From Gemmobacter sp964439015 (lineage in GTDB: Bacteria > Pseudomonadota > Alphaproteobacteria > Rhodobacterales > Rhodobacteraceae), in NCBI GenBank assembly GCA_964439015.1, contig CAYTMV010000071.1, positions 1 through 10,518 on the forward strand: DNA of 10,518 nt, in the 5' to 3' direction. Below are positions 6,632 through 10,518 of the stretch, piece after piece; positions within the stretch are counted from its first letter, which is position 1; every line of letters begins with the position of its first letter. The notes under the pieces are model-generated. The model saw nothing but the letters and a program-made list of their open reading frames with translations, did no database searches and was not told the DNA's origin. The translations under genes and the position numbers were made by a program.

Positions 6632-7200
6632 ATGCGCCCTCTGATCCTTGCCGCTGGCCTGCTGGCCGCTGCCCCCGCCTTCGCTGCCCCCGAGGCCTAT
6701 GTGCTGGACTCCAGCCACAGCCAGATCGTGTTCAGCTATAACCACCTTGGTTTCTCGACCAACTACGGCATGTTCTCGGGCTTCGAGGGCAAGATCTCGT
6801 ACGATGCCGAAAACCCCGCCGCCTCCTCGGTCGAGGTCAGCTTTCCGGTCGAGACCATGCTGACCGGCTGGCAGGCCCGGTTTGACCACTTCATGACCCC
6901 CGAGTTCTTCGGCGCCGTTGAAGACAAGACCGTGCGCTTTGTCTCGACCGGCATTGAAGTGACCGGCGAGAAGACCGCCAAGATCACCGGCGACCTGCCC
7001 TGAACGGCGTCACCAAGTCGGTCGTGCTGGACGCGACGCTGAACCAGGCGGGCGAACACCCGATGGAAAAGAAGCCGTGGCTGGGCTTTTCGGCAACCAC
7101 CACGCTGATCCGCTCGGACTTCAATGTCGGCATGTTCGCGCCCTATGTCAGCGATGAAGTGCCGGTGCAGATCTCGATCGAGGCCATGAAGGCCGAGTGA
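6632..7200 (+). pseudogene. Secreted YceI-family protein gene broken by a one-base frameshift
   Basis: YceI proteins are periplasmic lipocalin-like beta-barrels that bind a long isoprenoid or similar lipid. The gene opens with a signal peptide (residues 1-18, cleavage after AFA) and then YVLDSSHSQIVFSYNHLGFSTNYGMF and FDHFMTPEFFGA, typical of the family. The frame meets TGA at 7001-7003 after 123 codons. Reading resumes perfectly one frame over from 7000 (LNGVTKSVVLDATLN, then PWLGFSATTTLIRSDFNVGM) and stops at 7198-7200. The expected GDLTLNGV needs CTGACCCTG where the sequence has CTGCCCTG, so one A is missing near 6998. The repaired product would be 189 residues, the normal size. There is no homopolymer at the site. 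The break may be a recent mutation or a sequence error, because both halves are otherwise undamaged. GGAGA lies 7 bases before the ATG. Confidence 0.87.
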
Positions 7201-7223
7201 TCGCCATCGCATCGACAGGGAAC

Positions 7224-7254
7224 GGGCCGGGGGAAACCCCGGCCCTTTTCTTTT
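7224..7254 (+). terminator. Intrinsic terminator after the YceI gene
   Basis: A perfect 9-bp stem GGGCCGGGG (7224-7232) / CCCCGGCCC (7237-7245) is closed by a GAAA tetraloop of the stable GNRA type. It is followed by TTTTCTTTT, 24 bases after the YceI stop. This is the strongest terminator in the window. Confidence 0.92.
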
Positions 7255-7262
7255 GGTCCGCG

Positions 7263-7290
7263 TTGCGGGTTGCGGATTGCGGATTGCGGG
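7263..7290. repeat. Four tandem copies of a 7-bp unit (TTGCGGR)
   Basis: The copies are TTGCGGG, TTGCGGA, TTGCGGA and TTGCGGG with no bases between them. Such short tandem repeats can change copy number by slippage. No coding frame depends on it here. Confidence 0.85.
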
Positions 7291-7423
7291 CAGGGGGGTG
7301 GATGGTCCCGTGCCGGCCTTTGCCGTCTCGGCGGGCGGTGGGGACAGATGAATGTGCCGCGATCATCCTGCCCGGCGGCGAATCGCTGCGCCACTGCGCG
7401 GTGGCGGGCAGGGGCGAGGGAGA

Positions 7424-7453
7424 GCAGAGACTGGCAGAGACGCGCAGAGCAGC
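7424..7453. repeat. Three imperfect 10-bp repeats (GCAGAGACNN)
   Basis: GCAGAGA recurs at 7424 and 7434, and GCAGAGC at 7444, so the spacing is exactly 10 bases, close to one DNA turn. The function is unknown. It may be a decayed dispersed repeat. Confidence 0.6.
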
Positions 7454-7554
7454 GTGGGGCGCCATGTTCCGCATCGAGCCCGGACTTGTCTTCGGGGGCC
7501 GTGCCCGGTCGTTGAAGCCGGGCGGACGCTGTGCTGGCGTGCATGGAATAAGGA

Positions 7555-7582
7555 AAGGGCCGGGGAAAAGACCCCGGCCCTT
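7555..7582 (-). terminator. Intrinsic terminator of the cytochrome b561-YceI gene
   Basis: The 11-bp perfect stem AAGGGCCGGGG (7555-7565) / CCCCGGCCCTT (7572-7582) has a 6-base loop. It lies 23 bases beyond the stop codon of the minus-strand gene. Read on that strand the stem ends in CCCTTTCCTT. The GC core is the same as in the opposing terminator at 7224-7245. Confidence 0.85.
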
Positions 7583-7605
7583 CGCCATGATGATCGCGTG
7601 GTGTG

Positions 7606-8799
7606 TTACGGCCGGGTCGCCGTCAGCTCGAAAGCCACCTGCACCGCAAAGCCCACCGATGATTCGTCGGTGTAGCTGGCGCCCATGCCAAAATCGCGCC
7701 GGTCGAGGCCGAGGCCGCCGCTGGCGGTGGCGGTGTCGCCGGTGACTGTCAGGGTGAAGGGTAGCGTCACCGGAACCTTGACACCGCGCAGGGTCAGGGT
7801 GCCTGCCACCTCGTGGCCGTCGGCCGCGCGCTGGATCGGGCCTTCAAAGACCGCCTGCGGATGGGTGGCGGTATCGAAGAAGTCGGCGCCTTTGGCCTGA
7901 TCGGTCACCGAACCCAGGGTCAGCGAGGCGGTGTCGATCACCACGCGCACAGTGCCGCTGTCGGTTTGCGGGTCATAGGCAATCTCGGCCTGCCAGGTGC
8001 CGAACTGGCCGGTGATGGGCGCGCCCATCTGGGCCACGGTGAAGGACAGGCTGCCGGTTTCCACCTGCCACAGGCCCGTGGCCGGGGTGGCCGCGGCGGT
8101 CTGGCCGGCGGGGGCGGGGGCTTGGGCTTGCGCCTCTATCGCCCGGGGGGCGGACAGGGTGAAGGCGGCGCCGACGGCCACGACCCAGAGCGCCAGTGCG
8201 GCGGCGGCCGGGGTGCGGCTGTGCGGGGCCTCGGTCCCGCCCGGCGTGCCGCGGGTCATCCGCGCCAGCGTCACATCGCGGTCGATCAGCGCGTGTTTCA
8301 ACGCGCCAGCGATATGCAGGGCCAGCGAGACCAGCAGCAGTTTGGTGGCCAGCCAGTGGACGAGGCCGAAGGCATGGGCCAGATCGGGCGATTTCGGGAT
8401 GCCCGGCAGGTCCTGGCCGAAGGGCCAGCGGATCGGGGCAAAGCCCTCGGTCGCGGCATGGCCCAACCAGCCCGACAGCGGCACGATCAGCATGGCGGCA
8501 TAAAGCGACCAGTGGATCAGGTCGGCCACGAAGGTCTCGAGCCGGCGCTCGGGGTGGAGGGGGGCGGGGCGCGGTTGGCTGAACGCCCAAAGGACGCGCA
8601 GCAGCGCCGTAAAGAAGGCGGCGACGCCCAGGGTCTTGTGGATCGAGAAGACCTGCGCCTTGTAGGCCAGCGCGGCCGAGGTGTCATGGGGCAGGCCCTG
8701 GGCATACAGGCCCAGGGGGAAGATGGTCAGGATCAGGGCCGCGGTCAGCCAGTGCAGGCTGCGGGCGACGGGGCCGTAATGGCGGGCGGAGTTGTGCAT
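7606..8799 (-). CDS. Cytochrome b561 fused to a C-terminal YceI domain (397 aa)
   Basis: The N-terminal part is a four-helix di-haem cytochrome b561 of the bacterial CybB type, which oxidises quinol or passes electrons to a periplasmic acceptor. Likely haem ligands are H16 (RSLHWLTA), H54 (FSIHKTLG), H148 (GLVHWLATK) and H162 (ALHIAGALKH). The last pair is 14 apart, as in E. coli CybB. A fifth helix (about 198-216) and an Ala/Pro/Gln linker lead to a YceI domain (about 242-397) with FTVAQMGAPITGQFG, KGADFFDTATHP and LTLRGVKVPVTLPF, which would lie in the periplasm. I chose the ATG at 8799: MHNSARHYGPVARSLHWL is the family N-terminus and AAGG precedes it by 8 bases. The open frame continues upstream to 9138, but that part is Arg/Pro-rich and overlaps fabD. 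The gene converges on the separate YceI gene and diverges from fabD. Confidence 0.9.
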   Translation of the reverse strand: MHNSARHYGPVARSLHWLTAALILTIFPLGLYAQGLPHDTSAALAYKAQVFSIHKTLGVAAFFTALLRVLWAFSQPRPAPLHPERRLETFVADLIHWSLYAAMLIVPLSGWLGHAATEGFAPIRWPFGQDLPGIPKSPDLAHAFGLVHWLATKLLLVSLALHIAGALKHALIDRDVTLARMTRGTPGGTEAPHSRTPAAAALALWVVAVGAAFTLSAPRAIEAQAQAPAPAGQTAAATPATGLWQVETGSLSFTVAQMGAPITGQFGTWQAEIAYDPQTDSGTVRVVIDTASLTLGSVTDQAKGADFFDTATHPQAVFEGPIQRAADGHEVAGTLTLRGVKVPVTLPFTLTVTGDTATASGGLGLDRRDFGMGASYTDESSVGFAVQVAFELTATRP

Positions 8800-8869
8800 G
8801 GGTGCAGCCTTTTCGGTTCTCTGGCCGGCAGAGTGGGCCAGAATCGCGCGGCTGCACAGGTCTGCGGAT

Positions 8870-8884
8870 GCACAGAACTTGTGC
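8870..8884. promoter_or_regulatory. Inverted repeat GCACA-N5-TGTGC in the b561/fabD divergent region
   Basis: The perfect 5-bp arms GCACA (8870-8874) and TGTGC (8880-8884) lie just upstream of the fabD -35 candidate. TGCACAG also occurs as a direct repeat at 8853 and 8869, so the left arm is present twice, 16 bp apart. It could be an operator for either divergent gene. The arms are short and chance is possible. Confidence 0.3.
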
Positions 8885-8890
8885 GGGCGA

Positions 8891-8919
8891 TTGCGAAGGC
8901 GGGCGCGGGGCGCTATGCC
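8891..8919 (+). promoter_or_regulatory. Candidate fabD promoter
   Basis: TTGCGA (8891-8896) and TATGCC (8914-8919) are 17 bases apart, with fabD's AGGAGG (8935-8940) shortly after. The -10 resembles that proposed for rpsF (TATGCG). This is plausible but unproven. Confidence 0.4.
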
Positions 8920-8945
8920 CGTTCTGGAACGATCAGGAGGTAAGC

Positions 8946-9875
8946 ATGAGCCGCGCATTGGTGTTTCCGGGACAAGGGGCGCAGACCATCGGCATGGGCC
9001 GCGCGCTGGCCGAGGCCTATCCCGTGGCCCGCGCCGTGTTTGACGAGGTGGACGAGGCGCTGGGCGAGAAGCTGTCGACGCTGATCTGGGAGGGCGAGAT
9101 CGCCGATCTGACCCTGACGCAGAATGCCCAGCCGGCACTTATGGCGACCTCGATCGCGGCGATGCGGGCGCTGGAGGCCGAAGGGTTCGGTCTGGACGGC
9201 GTGGGGTTTGTGGCCGGTCACAGCCTGGGAGAATACAGCGCGCTCTGTGCGGCGGGGGCGTTGAGCCTTGCCGATACCGCGCGGCTGCTGCGCACCCGGG
9301 GCCTTGCGATGCAGGAGGCGGTGCCGGTCGGGGTGGGCGCGATGGCAGCCCTGTTGGGGCTGGATTTCGAGGCCGCAAATGCCGTAGCCCATGAAGCCGC
9401 GCAAGGCGAGGTGTGTCAGGCCGCCAATGACAATGACCCGGCGCAGGTCGTGGTCTCGGGCCACAAGGCGGCGGTGGAGCGGGCGGTCGAGATCGCCAAG
9501 GCGCGCGGCGCCAAGCGGGCGCTGATGCTGCCGGTCAGCGCGCCTTTCCATTGCGCACTGATGCAGCCCGCCGCCCATGTGATGGCCGAGGCGCTGGCGG
9601 CGGTCGAGGTGCATGCCCCCGCCGTGCCGGTGGTGGTGAATGTGCGCGCCGAAGCGGTGAGCGAGCCGGACCGTATCCGCGATCTGCTGGTGGCGCAGGT
9701 CACGGGCTCGGTGCGCTGGCGGGAATCGGTGCTGTGGATGGAGACCGCGGGCGTGACCGAGTTCTGGGAAGTGGGCGCGGGCAAGGCCCTGTCTGGGATG
9801 ATCAAGCGCATTGCCAAGGGCGCGGAGACCCGCGCCATCGGCACGCCCGAGGATATTGCGGCGCTGAAAGGCTGA
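8946..9875 (+). CDS. fabD: Malonyl-CoA:acyl carrier protein transacylase (309 aa)
   Basis: FabD moves malonate from CoA to ACP, supplying the extender unit for fatty acid synthesis in the cytoplasm. All catalytic elements are present: the oxyanion-hole motif GQGAQ (9-13), nucleophile S93 in GHSLGEY, R118 for the malonyl carboxylate, and H202 in APFHCALM. These correspond to S92, R117 and H201 of the E. coli enzyme, and the length (309) is the same. The ATG at 8946 has an ideal AGGAGG 5 bases upstream. The in-frame extension back to 8802 would cross the promoter and is not needed. It precedes fabG, as in most fatty acid clusters. Confidence 0.97.
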   Translation: MSRALVFPGQGAQTIGMGRALAEAYPVARAVFDEVDEALGEKLSTLIWEGEIADLTLTQNAQPALMATSIAAMRALEAEGFGLDGVGFVAGHSLGEYSALCAAGALSLADTARLLRTRGLAMQEAVPVGVGAMAALLGLDFEAANAVAHEAAQGEVCQAANDNDPAQVVVSGHKAAVERAVEIAKARGAKRALMLPVSAPFHCALMQPAAHVMAEALAAVEVHAPAVPVVVNVRAEAVSEPDRIRDLLVAQVTGSVRWRESVLWMETAGVTEFWEVGAGKALSGMIKRIAKGAETRAIGTPEDIAALKG

Positions 9876-9932
9876 CGGGGGAAGGCGGGCGGGGGAAGGC
9901 GGGGGCGCTGCCCCCGCGCCCCCGGGATATTT
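9876..9932 (+). repeat. GC-rich repeat element between fabD and fabG
   Basis: A 14-bp unit CGGGGGAAGGCGGG is repeated perfectly in tandem (9876-9889, 9890-9903). The second copy runs into a hairpin with 8-bp arms 9899-9906 and 9910-9917 and loop GCT. CCCCCGGGATATTT follows (9919-9932). From memory, a GC hairpin followed by CCCGGGATATTT occurs often between genes in Rhodobacterales genomes, so this is probably one copy of a dispersed intergenic repeat. With only two T after the A of TATTT it is a poor terminator. It may lower read-through or protect fabD mRNA. Confidence 0.65.
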
Positions 9933-9992
9933 GGACCTGAATGATGATGCAGGGCGCGGGCGCGGGCCGGTCCATGCGAGAGGGAACGGAAC

Positions 9993-10518
9993 ATGTTTGA
10001 TCTGACGGGCAAGAACGCGTTGGTGACGGGGGCCTCGGGCGGGATCGGGGCCGAGATCGCGCGGGTGTTGCATGGCGCGGGGGCGACGGTGACGCTGTCG
10101 GGCACGCGGTTGGAGCCACTGGAGGCGCTGGCGGCGGAACTGGGCGATCGCGCGCATGTCGTGATCTGCAATCTGTCGGATGCCGCCAGTGTCGAGGCGC
10201 TGCCGAAGCTGGCCGCCGAGAAGATGGGCGCGGTGGATGTGCTGGTGAACAATGCCGGGATCACCCGGGACAATCTGTTCATGCGCATGTCGGATGAGGA
10301 ATGGGCGAGCGTGCTGGAGGTCAATCTGACCTCGACGTTCCGTCTTTGCCGGGGGGTCCTGCGCGGCATGATGAAGGCGCGCTGGGGGCGGATCGTCAAT
10401 ATCAGCTCGGTCGTGGGGGCCACCGGCAATCCGGGTCAGGGCAACTATGCGGCCTCGAAGGCGGGGATGGTGGGGATGTCGAAATCGCTGGCGGCCGAGG
10501 TGGCCAGCCGCAACATCA
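9993..10518 (+). CDS. fabG: 3-oxoacyl-ACP reductase (3' end missing)
   Basis: FabG reduces 3-oxoacyl-ACP with NADPH in each round of fatty acid elongation. The visible 175 residues hold the short-chain dehydrogenase pattern: cofactor motif TGASGGIG (12-19), NNAG (86-89), N111, catalytic S139 in VNISS, and Y152/K156 in NYAASK. The family is about 245 residues, so roughly 70 C-terminal residues lie beyond the window. ITRDNLFMRM and the position directly after fabD mark it as FabG rather than another reductase of the superfamily. GAGAGGGAACGGA precedes the ATG. It starts 117 bases after fabD, across the repeat element. Confidence 0.95.
   Translation, partial: MFDLTGKNALVTGASGGIGAEIARVLHGAGATVTLSGTRLEPLEALAAELGDRAHVVICNLSDAASVEALPKLAAEKMGAVDVLVNNAGITRDNLFMRMSDEEWASVLEVNLTSTFRLCRGVLRGMMKARWGRIVNISSVVGATGNPGQGNYAASKAGMVGMSKSLAAEVASRNI

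Larger units (their letters stand above)
7255..7554. other. 300-bp stretch without a credible gene, between two opposing terminators
   Basis: Every open frame here lacks a ribosome site, crosses a terminator or reads as Arg/Pro/Ala-rich nonsense, and none resembles a known family. The stretch holds a heptamer tandem repeat at its left end, an imperfect 10-bp repeat around 7424-7453 and a small hairpin (GCCAC/GTGGC near 7390-7405). It is outside the transcripts on both sides if the two terminators work. Confidence 0.6.

Noticed and set aside
7197..7745. A 182-codon plus-strand open frame through the spacer
   Set aside because: It starts inside the YceI stop region, crosses both terminators, has no ribosome site and translates the short repeats as low-complexity sequence.
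7813..8943. A 376-codon open frame on the plus strand
   Set aside because: It lies antisense to the cytochrome b561-YceI gene. The translation is Gly/Arg/Gln-rich with no family features, an effect of GC-rich codon bias.
8800..9138. A 113-residue N-terminal extension of the b561-YceI protein
   Set aside because: It overlaps the fabD promoter and coding region, is Arg/Pro/Ser-rich, and the family N-terminus plus a ribosome site support 8799.
8913..10429. Long minus-strand open frames opposite fabD and fabG
   Set aside because: They cover intact, highly conserved fabD and fabG on the other strand, and their translations are Arg/Pro/His-rich with no motifs.

Overview
The window is a GC-rich bacterial chromosome segment. 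Codon use, the order rpsF-rpsR-rplI close to fabD-fabG, the long acidic C-terminus of L9, the RG-rich tail of S6 and a GC hairpin followed by GGGATATTT all fit an alphaproteobacterium of the Rhodobacterales (Rhodobacter/Paracoccus-like). That placement is inferred from gene content and was not tested by a search. Most of the window is ordinary core genome. The less ordinary part lies between about 6.48 and 8.95 kb.

Region 1 (1-3638, + strand) is the end of a polyamine/opine-type ABC importer operon: the C-terminal two thirds of a PotD-like periplasmic binding protein, two PotB/PotC-like permeases overlapping by ATGA, and a PotA-like ATPase with a C-terminal TOBE domain. The only real gap in the operon lies between the binding protein and the first permease. 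It holds a strong stem-loop, the usual arrangement for making more binding protein than membrane components.

Region 2 (3829-4536, +) is a stand-alone VIT/CCC1-like Fe/Mn transporter. Region 3 (4601-6091, -) is the ribosomal protein operon rpsF-rpsR-rplI (S6, S18, L9), with a candidate promoter, a leader hairpin and an intrinsic terminator.

Region 4 (6134-7254, +) has a small predicted lipoprotein of unknown function, then two tandem 34-bp repeats each carrying the palindrome GTGTTC-N6-GAACAC. After these comes a secreted YceI-family gene that is broken by what looks like one missing base, and then a strong terminator. Next is a roughly 300-bp stretch with no credible gene that contains short tandem repeats. 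It is closed by a second terminator facing the other way, with nearly the same stem. Region 5 (7606-8799, -) encodes a cytochrome b561 fused to a second YceI domain, convergent with the first YceI gene.

Region 6 (8891-10518, +) starts fatty acid synthesis: fabD (malonyl-CoA:ACP transacylase), a repeat-rich 117-bp spacer, and fabG (3-oxoacyl-ACP reductase), which is cut by the window edge.

I did not find a convincing new defence, mobile or enzymatic system. The best leads are the tandem operator-like repeats upstream of the broken YceI gene, the pairing of free and b561-fused YceI modules, and the repeat-bearing spacers.
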